This document shows positions 1 to 5,392 of a DNA stretch of 6,105 nt, one piece after another. This DNA is from Microcaldota archaeon. Its GTDB lineage: Archaea; Micrarchaeota; Micrarchaeia; Micrarchaeales; Micrarchaeaceae. The translations under genes and the position numbers were made by a program. Each line of letters opens with the position of its first letter. Position 1 is the first letter of the stretch. The stretch spans positions 1 to 6,105 of the forward strand of contig JAJYVY010000034.1 in the NCBI GenBank assembly GCA_021791775.1, given 5' to 3'. The notes below the pieces were generated by a model. It made no database searches. It was given only the letters and a program-made list of their open reading frames with translations, and was not told where the DNA came from.

Positions 1-5
1 AGAGC

Positions 6-1184
6 ATGAGTGATAAAATTAATCTGCATCAGCTACTTGAATACGATAAGCTGGGCAGCATTGCGCTTGGCCTTTACATTCTTATATTTGTTTTATTCCT
101 CGCCTATTTTGTTTTTCTGAACAACAGCGCATTTATCCTCTATTCGTTCATAGCGTTCATCTTCCTTGGAATGCTTTTATCAAAGAGCGGCCACTACACC
201 GCAATATGCCTTGGGTTTTCAATGGCCTTGATTTTTGGCAGCTCCATATCATATTTCGGAGTGCCAGCGCTTCCCTTTACTGTAGCGGCGCTTGTCGCAT
301 ATGCAGTTTATGCGCGTTATGCGCCTGCATTTGGAAGGAAAGTGTCAGTGGATATTATAGTGCTTATTGCGGCTATCCTGCCCGGCCTGTTAGACATAAG
401 CGGGGCTGCAAAGATATCGGACTTTGTAATAAACATAGCGATAATAGGCTATTATCTCCTTATCAGCAGCGTAATTGCATTGTTCATACGCACATACTAC
501 GAAACCAATGACCTTCATAAGAACAAGCGCATAAGGAGGCTTTTCTCCCTCCTTTCGGCAAACAAGCCTGCAATTACTGCTATTTCCATAATAATCGCAG
601 TAATAATACTTGCTGGGCCCATATGGCCGTCGCCTCAGATAAACTACATATACACAAACCATCCCTATTCCATATACAGGAACAACAGCACAACAGAAAA
701 CTTCTTTGTATACTTCCCCAAACCGTTCTACATAATGCACCCCATATGTGGTCCTAGTACGAATGGTACAATCTCTATGGTGATAAATTCAAGGAACGCT
801 ACAGAAATGTTCCTTATGAACAGCAGCTTATTGTATGGCGATGCCATTTCGCAATTTCCTTACGCATCCAATTTTTCTGACTACTCTGTCGCCTTTTCAT
901 TATTTTCGTTTAGGAATGCCACTATAAACGGCACCGCACGCCTGAATGCGTCCATGCCCGGCTCCTGCGTCTACGCAACCTTCCTTTCATCAGATCCGTC
1001 CAACATTTCAATAAAGGCGGACTTCCGCTTTATCAAAATAATTGCTGTAAACAACTTTACAAGAAGCACCTCGTACAGCAGCAGCCTTGGCAACCATACA
1101 GAGTTCCTTCCTGGCAGCCTCTCATACCTCTCAAGGCTTTACTTGAACGAGACTTTTGGGACCCCGTTTGACTCTGGCAGATAG
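6..1184 (+). CDS. Seven-helix membrane protein with N-glycosylation-rich outer domain
   Basis: I do not recognise a named family. The 392-residue product has about seven hydrophobic segments, near residues 17-38, 41-58, 64-82, 85-102, 114-134, 140-161 and 189-207. A polar domain of about 185 residues follows. Basic loops at 103-112 and 171-180 put the N-terminus inside and the C-terminal domain outside by the positive-inside rule. The outer domain holds 13 N-X-S/T sequons (NNS, NST, NGT, NAT, NSS, NFS, NAT, NGT, NAS, NIS, NFT, NHT, NET) and two cysteines (248, 321) that could form a disulfide. This suggests a heavily glycosylated archaeal surface protein. Only five bases precede the ATG, so promoter and operon context are not visible and a start further upstream cannot be excluded. 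A decayed paralogue lies at 4936-5318; 17 consecutive residues (143-159) are identical between the two. It could be a transporter-like or envelope protein; the function is unknown. Confidence 0.85.
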   Translation: MSDKINLHQLLEYDKLGSIALGLYILIFVLFLAYFVFLNNSAFILYSFIAFIFLGMLLSKSGHYTAICLGFSMALIFGSSISYFGVPALPFTVAALVAYAVYARYAPAFGRKVSVDIIVLIAAILPGLLDISGAAKISDFVINIAIIGYYLLISSVIALFIRTYYETNDLHKNKRIRRLFSLLSANKPAITAISIIIAVIILAGPIWPSPQINYIYTNHPYSIYRNNSTTENFFVYFPKPFYIMHPICGPSTNGTISMVINSRNATEMFLMNSSLLYGDAISQFPYASNFSDYSVAFSLFSFRNATINGTARLNASMPGSCVYATFLSSDPSNISIKADFRFIKIIAVNNFTRSTSYSSSLGNHTEFLPGSLSYLSRLYLNETFGTPFDSGR

Positions 1185-1200
1185 GACTTTATCACTTCTC

Positions 1201-1240
1201 AGCGAGAAAACCCACACCATTCATGGGTGGGGGAATGCCA
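1201..1240 (+). repeat. IS200/IS605 right-end-like hairpin (solo remnant)
   Basis: After AGCGAGAAAA the sequence folds as CCCAC, a bulged A, CCA, loop TTCA, TGG, GTGGG (1211-1231): eight base pairs with one bulge. GGAATGCC follows. From general knowledge, this layout of an A-rich lead-in, a CCCAC/GTGGG stem and a trailing AATGCC-like tail resembles the right ends, and the overlapping guide-RNA 3' ends, of many IS200/IS605 TnpB elements. No tnpA or tnpB lies next to it, so it would be a solo end. A related 15-bp motif (AGCGGGAAAACCCAC, one mismatch) occurs at 5843-5857 without the stem. An ordinary terminator-like hairpin for the upstream gene is the alternative. Confidence 0.4.
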
Positions 1241-1385
1241 CACTCCAAAGAGGCATATCGTCTGCCTCCCGACTTCGCACCTGATTGCAGCATCTTATAC
1301 GGGGCCTGAGGGATAGTATCGGGACATAAAGGTTTGCTATCCTGCCATCTGGGCAAAAAAGCCGTATTTTGTATGCCAAGCTGAA

Positions 1386-1401
1386 CAAAACCTAAAAATA
1401 T
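1386..1401 (-). terminator. Possible T-tract terminator of the vapBC transcript
   Basis: On the minus strand this reads ATATTTTTAGGTTTTG, two T-runs close together, downstream of vapC and the following remnant. Archaeal RNA polymerase terminates at T-rich tracts without needing a hairpin, so this is a reasonable end for that transcript. It is short, and in an AT-rich spacer it could be chance. Confidence 0.25.
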
Positions 1402-1429
1402 CCTTAATTGCCTGTTTGGCGAGGTTAGG

Positions 1430-1448
1430 TTCTAAGCTCTTTGAATAT
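1430..1448 (-). repeat. 19-bp copy of a vapC segment
   Basis: The 19 bases are identical to 1776-1794 inside vapC, in the same orientation 346 bp away. On the minus strand both encode IFKELR, but this copy then reads ACC TAA and stops. A 19-bp exact match in 6 kb is unlikely by chance. It suggests a second, eroded vapC-like piece or a local duplication. Confidence 0.6.
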
Positions 1449-1472
1449 CCCAGCCATAGCACCGCCAGTGCG

Positions 1473-1646
1473 CTATCCGTAAATTTCAACTATGTTTCTC
1501 ACTGTTTTCGCGACTTTCTTGTTATGGCGCTCAAGATATCGGTCAAGCGCCGTTCTGTCAATGCCTTTTACCATCTCGGCGTAGGTCTGGCCCGAGAGCG
1601 TTTTCCTGAAATAAACAAAGTCTATGATACCAAAACCGCCAAATAA
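1473..1646 (-). pseudogene. Broken coding remnant downstream of vapC
   Basis: Just downstream of the vapC stop, one minus-strand frame stays open for 57 codons and ends in TAG at 1473-1475. It begins LFGGFGIIDFVYFRK and ends VRNIVEIYG. The middle, from TYAEMVKGIDRT to the residues before KKVAKTVRN, has the amphipathic, basic look of a DNA-binding helix-turn-helix. No ATG, GTG or TTG opens the frame ahead of the hydrophobic part; the first ATG is at 1572-1574 and would leave only 33 residues. I read it as the 3' part of a gene whose 5' end has been lost, possibly when vapBC arrived. A small gene with a non-standard start is the alternative. I cannot name a family. Confidence 0.4.
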
Positions 1647-1647
1647 A

Positions 1648-2004
1648 TTAGAGGACCAGCACCTTGAGATTATTTATCTTCTTGAAGTCCTTGTCCCTGG
1701 TCACCAGCAATTCATCATGAGACATGGCTATGGAGGCTATCAGGATGTCCAACTCGTTTATCATCCTGCCCTCTCTTCTAAGCTCTTTGAATATTCTCGC
1801 CGCGTTTTCTGGAGCATTTCCATCGAACTGATATAGGTCTAGGATGCTCAATGGCCCCCTGACCATTTCTTCATCATGCCACTTCAGAAGTTCATACTCG
1901 CTTACTACTGTTGATGATGCCCGTTCTCCTATCGCTTCCAGATTCTTCTTGATGGATGCATTATCGTTGAATACCTCTACCAGCACGCTTGTATCTAATA
2001 TGAT
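1648..2004 (-). CDS. vapC: VapC-like PIN-domain toxin, start codon apparently lost
   Basis: PIN-domain ribonuclease toxin; family members cut RNA (often tRNA or rRNA) with a Mg2+ site built from conserved acidic residues. Read from the ATC at 2004, the frame gives 118 residues with ILDTSVLVEV at the N-terminus and the acidic set D4, E36 (VSEYEL), D86 (NELDILIA) and D104 (TRDKD), a complete PIN signature of normal length. However, a TAA lies immediately upstream, and the codons before the first standard start are ATC, ATA, TTA, GAT, ACA, AGC. The first usable start, GTG at 1984-1986, would remove six residues including catalytic D4. Either translation starts at ATC or ATA, or the toxin is crippled. 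It overlaps the end of vapB by 10 nt, as expected for a coupled toxin-antitoxin pair. The reading frame itself shows no other damage, so any loss looks recent. Confidence 0.8.
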   Translation of the reverse strand: MILDTSVLVEVFNDNASIKKNLEAIGERASSTVVSEYELLKWHDEEMVRGPLSILDLYQFDGNAPENAARIFKELRREGRMINELDILIASIAMSHDELLVTRDKDFKKINNLKVLVL

Positions 2005-2237
2005 TTAAACACTCTCGCCTTTGCATTTTTCCTGCCCTCCGCCACAATCTTCCTAAGTTCCTCAGCCTCCTCATCGCTCAAAATTCCTGCGTACTTGAAC
2101 AGTTCTTTAAGATCGCCCTTCTTCGAAGAGGCAGCATTCTCTACAAGCTCGTCTATCTCCTGGGAGAAGGACCTGCCCTTCTTCAACCTTTTCAACTTCT
2201 CGTACACCGAATTCGTTATGGATATTATCTTTGTCAT
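1995..2237 (-). CDS. vapB: VapB-type antitoxin (COG1753/UPF0330-like)
   Basis: An 80-residue product starting MTKIISITNSVYEKLKRLK and continuing with RSFSQEIDELVE matches the archaeal COG1753-type antitoxin pattern: an N-terminal DNA-binding strand-helix segment, then an acidic, helical C-terminal half (SDEEAEELRKIVAEG) that would wrap the PIN toxin. I chose the ATG at 2235-2237 because a TATA box lies about 28 bp upstream, making it a leaderless start. A further in-frame ATG at 2253-2255 would fall inside the promoter. The gene ends AAA TCA TAT TAG. If the C of TCA were G, the gene would stop at TGA two codons earlier and an ATG for vapC would appear, giving the classic ATGA overlap. The last two residues (SY) may therefore be a recent read-through extension. 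Confidence 0.8.
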   Translation of the reverse strand: MTKIISITNSVYEKLKRLKKGRSFSQEIDELVENAASSKKGDLKELFKYAGILSDEEAEELRKIVAEGRKNAKARVFKSY

Positions 2238-2270
2238 ATGCATACATATGCACATACATATATTAAATAC
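2235..2270 (-). promoter_or_regulatory. vapBC promoter with palindromic operator candidate
   Basis: On the minus strand GTATTTAATA (2261-2270) is a good archaeal TATA box, preceded by purine-rich GGGGAAG as a possible BRE. The antitoxin ATG lies about 28 bp downstream, fitting a leaderless transcript. Between the box and the start codon is CATATGCATACATATG (2235-2250), two CATATG palindromes separated by 4 bp, followed by more ATAT/ACAT repeats. Its place on the start site suits autorepression by VapB or VapBC, which is common for these operons. The operator role is inferred. Confidence 0.55.
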
Positions 2271-2293
2271 CTTCCCCGCGCGTTATCTTTTAC

Positions 2294-2348
2294 TTCAGTA
2301 AATAATATTATACTGAAATAAATATATAAATTCGCTGCTTGAACAGCG
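2294..2348 (+). promoter_or_regulatory. AT-rich promoter with inverted repeat, no clear gene behind it
   Basis: A 7-bp perfect inverted repeat, TTCAGTA (2294-2300) and TACTGAA (2311-2317), is followed at once by TATATAAA (2323-2330), a strong plus-strand TATA box. A small hairpin CGCTG-CTTGAA-CAGCG lies at 2333-2348. Predicted transcription would begin near 2350, yet no reading frame of note starts there before the truncated epimerase at 2415. It may be an operator-promoter for a short RNA or a displaced gene. Confidence 0.35.
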
Positions 2349-2368
2349 TTTGCGGTACAAATGCGCTT

Positions 2369-2375
2369 TTAAATA
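2369..2375 (+). promoter_or_regulatory. TATA box of truncated epimerase copy
   Basis: TTAAATA lies 43 bp (box centre to ATG) ahead of the truncated epimerase start. The intact copy has the same box 44 bp ahead of its own ATG, and the intervening sequence aligns with one single-base gap. This places the duplicated block's left edge upstream of the promoter. Confidence 0.5.
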
Positions 2376-2392
2376 TCTCACCAAAAAGGCAT

Positions 2393-2443
2393 AAATGGGA
2401 CAATGGGCGATTGAATGCCTGGGGAAAAACTTTTCATAACTGG
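2393..2443 (+). repeat. 51-bp direct repeat, left copy
   Basis: Identical over 51 bp to 3968-4018, in the same orientation, 1575 bp apart. It spans the leader and first ~10 codons of the epimerase gene. Weaker similarity extends left to the TATA box and right to about 2474. The two copies bracket the ATPase gene. Confidence 0.9.
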
Positions 2444-2552
2444 AATATCAGGATTTATTGGCGCCCATGTCGCCTTCCCCACATCGCATTCGCGCCTGCT
2501 ATCGATGCGCCCTCCTCTCTCTTTCGCTGTGCTTCAAAAGGAAAAGGTATGA
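2415..2552 (+). pseudogene. Truncated NAD-dependent epimerase, 5' end only
   Basis: The first 20 codons read MPGEKLFITGISGFIGAHVA, including the complete NAD-binding Gly motif (G10-x2-G13-x2-G16). They align with the intact epimerase starting at 3990. After about 2474 similarity stops, and the frame runs through foreign sequence to a TGA at 2550-2552, overlapping the ATPase 3' end on the opposite strand. The leader and first ten codons are identical to the intact copy. The next ten codons differ mostly at third positions, so the two were once both functional paralogues. The remaining ~280 residues are missing, so no enzyme can be made. Confidence 0.85.
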
Positions 2553-3773
2553 CGGCACCACAGATATCCTCTTGCCCTTGAGTTTTTTCTCCTCCTCCCT
2601 GTCGTACGATATAACATAACCGGTCTGCACGCCGAATTTTCTCATGAATGCAATAAGCCCGCCGGCATCTGCCTTGCCGTATTTCACTTCGGCCGGTACC
2701 GCCCCATCAAGCACCATATCTACCTCGTTCTTAAGGGCATCGCGCCAAAAGAAGCCCGCCCCAAGCTGCATCACCATGTACCATTCGAACACTCTTGATT
2801 TTGAATAATCGTCGCTCCTGAAAAGCAGGTCCGGCGATATGACCGCAGGATAGTACTTCTTGAGCTTTCTCTCTGTTTTCCTTTTGTTCCTCGAGTAGTT
2901 GTAGAGCTTCCTTACGATCTGCGACTCCTCCAGATAGGAAAGGTAGTTCGCAAGGGTATGCCTGTCTATGCCCAGCTCGGCTGCAAGCCCGGACAGCTCA
3001 AGCATCTGCCCCGGCTCCTCTGTCAGTATTTTCACCAGCGATTCCATCGCGCTTATGTTATCTATTCTGAAAAGCTGCGGTATGTCCCTGTAGACCACCT
3101 TTTCTATAATGCCGTCTACGACGTACCGCCTTATTTCGTCCCTGTCGCTGACGCCGACGAGTTCCGGAAAGCCGAGCGTAAGGATGTGTTCGTCCAGAAG
3201 CTGAAGCAGCTCTTTCCTGTGCAGGCGGGGATTTTCTACCTGCCTTCCTTTGAACTCTATGAATTCTCTGAAGGAAAGGGGACGCACCTCAAATTCGAAA
3301 ATCCGCCCCGCAAGGCTTTCATGCACCCTCCTCTTTAAAAAGAGCGATTCTGAGCCGGAAACAACGACCTTGATGCTTCCCTTATGGAGATCGTATATCG
3401 TTTTCACCTGGTCCGCCCAGCCGTTCAGCTTTTGGACTTCATCCAGGAGCAACAGATACTTTCCATCATCCATGTTTTTTGCCAGCATCCGTTGGTATTC
3501 GTTTAGGATATCCCTTATCTCAACATCGCGGAACTCATCGAAGGAAAAGTAAACGATGTTTTTAGGGTTCATGCCGTGGTCTATGGCATCTACAACAAGT
3601 TTCAGCATTATCGTTGTTTTCCCAACACGCCTCAAGCCTGACAACGCTATTATCTGGGGCGTTTCCATGTACTTCTTCAACTGCGAATATACCGTTCTTG
3701 GGCTAAAGCTCATGCTGTATTTGCCCCTCCACCACGGATTGAATTCGACCAGCATCTCTTCAATTTTAGGCAT
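2499..3773 (-). CDS. AAA+ ATPase, AAA_14 plus DUF4143 family
   Basis: A 424-residue P-loop ATPase of a group common in archaea and bacteria whose role is mostly unknown. Visible features: Walker A GLRRVGKTT (46-54); hydrophobic Walker B ending in D111-E112 (YLLLLDEVQ); sensor-like VVVSGSES (136-143); the family-typical LAGRIFEFEVRPLSFREF (155-171) with candidate arginine-finger residues; a winged-helix-like segment around 255-295; and the C-terminal DUF4143 part with E350-V-D352 and E362-V-K364, the arrangement of a PD-(D/E)XK-like fold. Length is normal and the frame intact. I chose the ATG at 3771-3773 because the upstream in-frame ATG (3818) sits directly against a TATA box. It stands alone on its strand, between two copies of the epimerase 5' region, which suggests it was inserted or left there by recombination. 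Its 3' end abuts the truncated copy. Confidence 0.9.
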   Translation of the reverse strand: MPKIEEMLVEFNPWWRGKYSMSFSPRTVYSQLKKYMETPQIIALSGLRRVGKTTIMLKLVVDAIDHGMNPKNIVYFSFDEFRDVEIRDILNEYQRMLAKNMDDGKYLLLLDEVQKLNGWADQVKTIYDLHKGSIKVVVSGSESLFLKRRVHESLAGRIFEFEVRPLSFREFIEFKGRQVENPRLHRKELLQLLDEHILTLGFPELVGVSDRDEIRRYVVDGIIEKVVYRDIPQLFRIDNISAMESLVKILTEEPGQMLELSGLAAELGIDRHTLANYLSYLEESQIVRKLYNYSRNKRKTERKLKKYYPAVISPDLLFRSDDYSKSRVFEWYMVMQLGAGFFWRDALKNEVDMVLDGAVPAEVKYGKADAGGLIAFMRKFGVQTGYVISYDREEEKKLKGKRISVVPSYLFLLKHSERERRAHR

Positions 3774-3788
3774 ATATAAACGCCATAG

Positions 3789-3829
3789 ATTTAATTTAAT
3801 GGTAACTATATTACACATACAATTTATAA
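3789..3829 (-). promoter_or_regulatory. ATPase promoter region
   Basis: On the minus strand TTATAAAT (3822-3829) would start transcription near 3799, giving a leader of roughly 27 nt to the ATG at 3773. A second AT-rich candidate, ATTAAATTAAAT (3789-3800), would give a nearly leaderless transcript. No Shine-Dalgarno sequence is seen before the ATG. Confidence 0.45.
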
Positions 3830-3942
3830 GGCTTTGCCCAGCTTCGAGATGCCCTGTGCTTCCAAAGCTCGCATTTGCTCACTGCCATTGCAGCTCAATT
3901 CATCCGCCGCCCTGAAAGGCTGGGATTTCTTGAGCCTAAGAG

Positions 3943-3949
3943 TTAAATA
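3943..3949 (+). promoter_or_regulatory. TATA box of intact epimerase
   Basis: TTAAATA is centred about 44 bp before the ATG, predicting a leader of about 17 nt containing GGGCGATTG, a weak match to the archaeal anti-Shine-Dalgarno complement. The same box and leader precede the truncated copy. Confidence 0.5.
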
Positions 3950-3967
3950 GTTCAACGAAAAAGCGTA

Positions 3968-4018
3968 AAATGGGACAATGGGCGATTGAATGCCTGGGGA
4001 AAAACTTTTCATAACTGG
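3968..4018 (+). repeat. 51-bp direct repeat, right copy
   Basis: Exact match of 2393-2443, covering the leader and start of the intact epimerase gene. Beyond it the two copies continue to align for about 30 bp, with changes mainly at codon third positions. Confidence 0.9.
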
Positions 4019-4895
4019 CATATCGGGATTCATAGGCACGCATCTTGCTCTGGAAGGGCTGAAAAGAGGCTATCAGGTAAGCGGACTTGACATAAAACCA
4101 TCATCAATCGAAGGAGTAAATGTTGCAAAGGCGGATATAACAGACAAAGAGGCCGTGGTAAAGGCGATAACCGATGCCGAGATTGTCATTCACCTTGCAG
4201 CGGTTACAGCATCTGTGGAGTTTACCAGGATGATGAAGGAGTGCTACACCATTAATGTGGGCGGATTTCTAAATGTCATAGATGCTTCAGTAAGGGCAGG
4301 CTGCAAGAGATTCATCTATGCGTCGAGCTCTGCAGTCTATCTTGACAGGTTCTCAGAGGACGCCATCATAGACATGAGGAAGCAGGGCAACCACTATGCC
4401 AAGAGCAAGCTTATGGATGAAATGATCGCCAGCTCCTATGAAAGCATGTTCGGCATTAAGGCCATAGGCCTCCGCTACTTCAATACCTATGGCCCGTTAG
4501 GCGCAGAGAAAGGGGAATATGCCAATCTCATAAACACATTTATACAGTGCAAGCTTGATGGGAGGCCTCTTGTCATATATGGAGACGGCAGTCAGAGGCG
4601 CGACAACATCTACATAGACGATGCTGTCGCTTTGACTTATGAAGCGCTTGAAAAAGGCACGGAAAGCATATACAACATAGGATCCGGCTCTGACATGTCA
4701 TTCAAGGAAATAGCAGAGCTCATCCATAAGGATGGAATAAAATACATCAATAATCCGATACCGAAAGAGCAGTACCAATATTTCACAAGAGCAGACACAT
4801 CAAGGATATTGAGCCTTGCGGAAGGCTTTAAGTTTACAGGCATCAGCGAAGGGATCGCAAAGACGCTTGAGCATTACACCGCGAAATCAAAATAA
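3990..4895 (+). CDS. NAD-dependent sugar-nucleotide epimerase/dehydratase (extended SDR)
   Basis: A 301-residue extended short-chain dehydrogenase of the UDP-glucose 4-epimerase/ADP-heptose epimerase kind, acting in the cytoplasm on a nucleotide sugar for surface glycans. In order: NAD-binding GISGFIG (10-16), acidic D34 at the end of the second strand (cofactor ribose), HLAA (68-71), catalytic S112-S114 with Y136-AKS-K140, RYFNTYGP (162-169), YGDGSQRRDNIYIDD (197-211), and a substrate-domain QYFTRADTSRI segment (263-273) that resembles the heptose-epimerase end of the family. All catalytic residues are present and the length is usual. Substrate cannot be settled; galactose-type C4 epimerisation is the default guess. 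The ATG at 3990 directly follows a three-codon frame (ATG GGC GAT TGA) in the leader. The 5' end is duplicated at 2393-2474. Confidence 0.9.
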   Translation: MPGEKLFITGISGFIGTHLALEGLKRGYQVSGLDIKPSSIEGVNVAKADITDKEAVVKAITDAEIVIHLAAVTASVEFTRMMKECYTINVGGFLNVIDASVRAGCKRFIYASSSAVYLDRFSEDAIIDMRKQGNHYAKSKLMDEMIASSYESMFGIKAIGLRYFNTYGPLGAEKGEYANLINTFIQCKLDGRPLVIYGDGSQRRDNIYIDDAVALTYEALEKGTESIYNIGSGSDMSFKEIAELIHKDGIKYINNPIPKEQYQYFTRADTSRILSLAEGFKFTGISEGIAKTLEHYTAKSK

Positions 4896-4935
4896 GCCAA
4901 TCGAAGCGCAATCTCAGTTCTAAATCTTGAAGCTC

Positions 4936-5318
4936 ATGATGCCGCATTTTACGAATTCAGCTAAATTGCAGGAGTATTGCGCTGAAAGTCAACCCTATGT
5001 TGGAATTGCTCGGATTCTGTATGTATAGGCAATTTTTGCCTTGGTTTATTGGTATGGTCATGCTGCCACTGGCTGCAGCGTTTCCTATTGCGAATTAGTA
5101 TTGCGGCGCCGCACAGCCAGGCTTCGTCGCCATCAACATAGCGATAATTGGTTATTACCTTCTGATAAGCTCCGTAATCGCCCTCTGGCCATGACTTACT
5201 ACGAATCAAATAGCCTATCAGGAGCAAGAGGCTGAAGATGCTAAAGCATTTTTTCACCGTGCACAGCCTGCCTTTCAACTTCAGCACTATGCGATTCGCA
5301 ATATATTGCCTATTTTGA
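4936..5318 (+). pseudogene. Decayed paralogue of the membrane protein at 6-1184
   Basis: Pieces in shifting frames line up with residues ~90-195 of the first gene. MMPHFTN...PYVGIARILYV (4936-5028) matches about residues 90-101. A second frame from 4997 reads FLPWFIGMVMLPLAAAFPIAN, then TAG at 5096-5098, then YCGAAQPGFVAI and NIAIIGYYLLISSVIAL (5135-5185). This last block is identical to residues 143-159 of the intact protein, while its DNA differs at many positions, all silently. A one-base deletion near 5189-5193 precedes TYYESNSL, another shift near 5217 precedes SKRLKMLKHFF (compare NKRIRRLFSLL), and the frame ends at TGA 5316-5318. At least one stop and about three frameshifts make it non-functional. 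The helix-1 to helix-3 region and the entire glycosylated domain are missing. Confidence 0.8.
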
Positions 5319-5392
5319 ACGTTTGGCCAGGCGGTGTTCCCAGCCCCACGATAACCGCCCCATGCCATCTTACTTTATGTGGAGAACGCATT
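5319..5392. other. Short convergent spacer
   Basis: This lies between the membrane-protein pseudogene and the end of the cupin gene, which converge. I see no reading frame, strong hairpin or T-tract here. Confidence 0.4.

Larger units (their letters stand above)
1185..1429. other. Non-coding spacer with hairpins
   Basis: This stretch between the membrane protein and the vapBC region has no convincing gene on either strand. It holds a strong hairpin at 1211-1231, a second small perfect hairpin at 1250-1268 (GAGGCA, 7-nt loop, TGCCTC), an inverted pair GGATAG/CTATCC around 1312-1344, and an A-run near 1386-1400 that reads as a T-tract on the minus strand. It may be the remains of a mobile element, but no transposase frame survives. 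Confidence 0.5.

Noticed and set aside
390..740. 116-codon minus-strand frame inside the first gene
   Set aside because: Antisense to the clearly coding membrane protein; composition (many Tyr, Cys, Val) is typical of a shadow of hydrophobic codons.
1300..1350. tRNA or box C/D RNA
   Set aside because: The GGATAG/CTATCC pair does not fold into a cloverleaf, and no C/D box set is present.
1416..1836. Plus-strand frames opposite vapC and the remnant
   Set aside because: They lie antisense to the PIN toxin; the shared SKLFEY reading is just the antisense of the 19-bp repeat.
2339..2581. 80-codon plus-strand frame across the truncated epimerase
   Set aside because: It is out of frame with the epimerase homology (MPGEKLFITG) and overlaps the ATPase 3' end.
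2958..3552. Plus-strand frames of 100-126 codons opposite the ATPase
   Set aside because: Antisense shadows of a gene with well-conserved Walker and DUF4143 motifs.
4961..5368. 135-codon minus-strand frame
   Set aside because: It runs antisense to the membrane-protein pseudogene, whose plus-strand homology is clear; the minus-strand product has no recognisable features.
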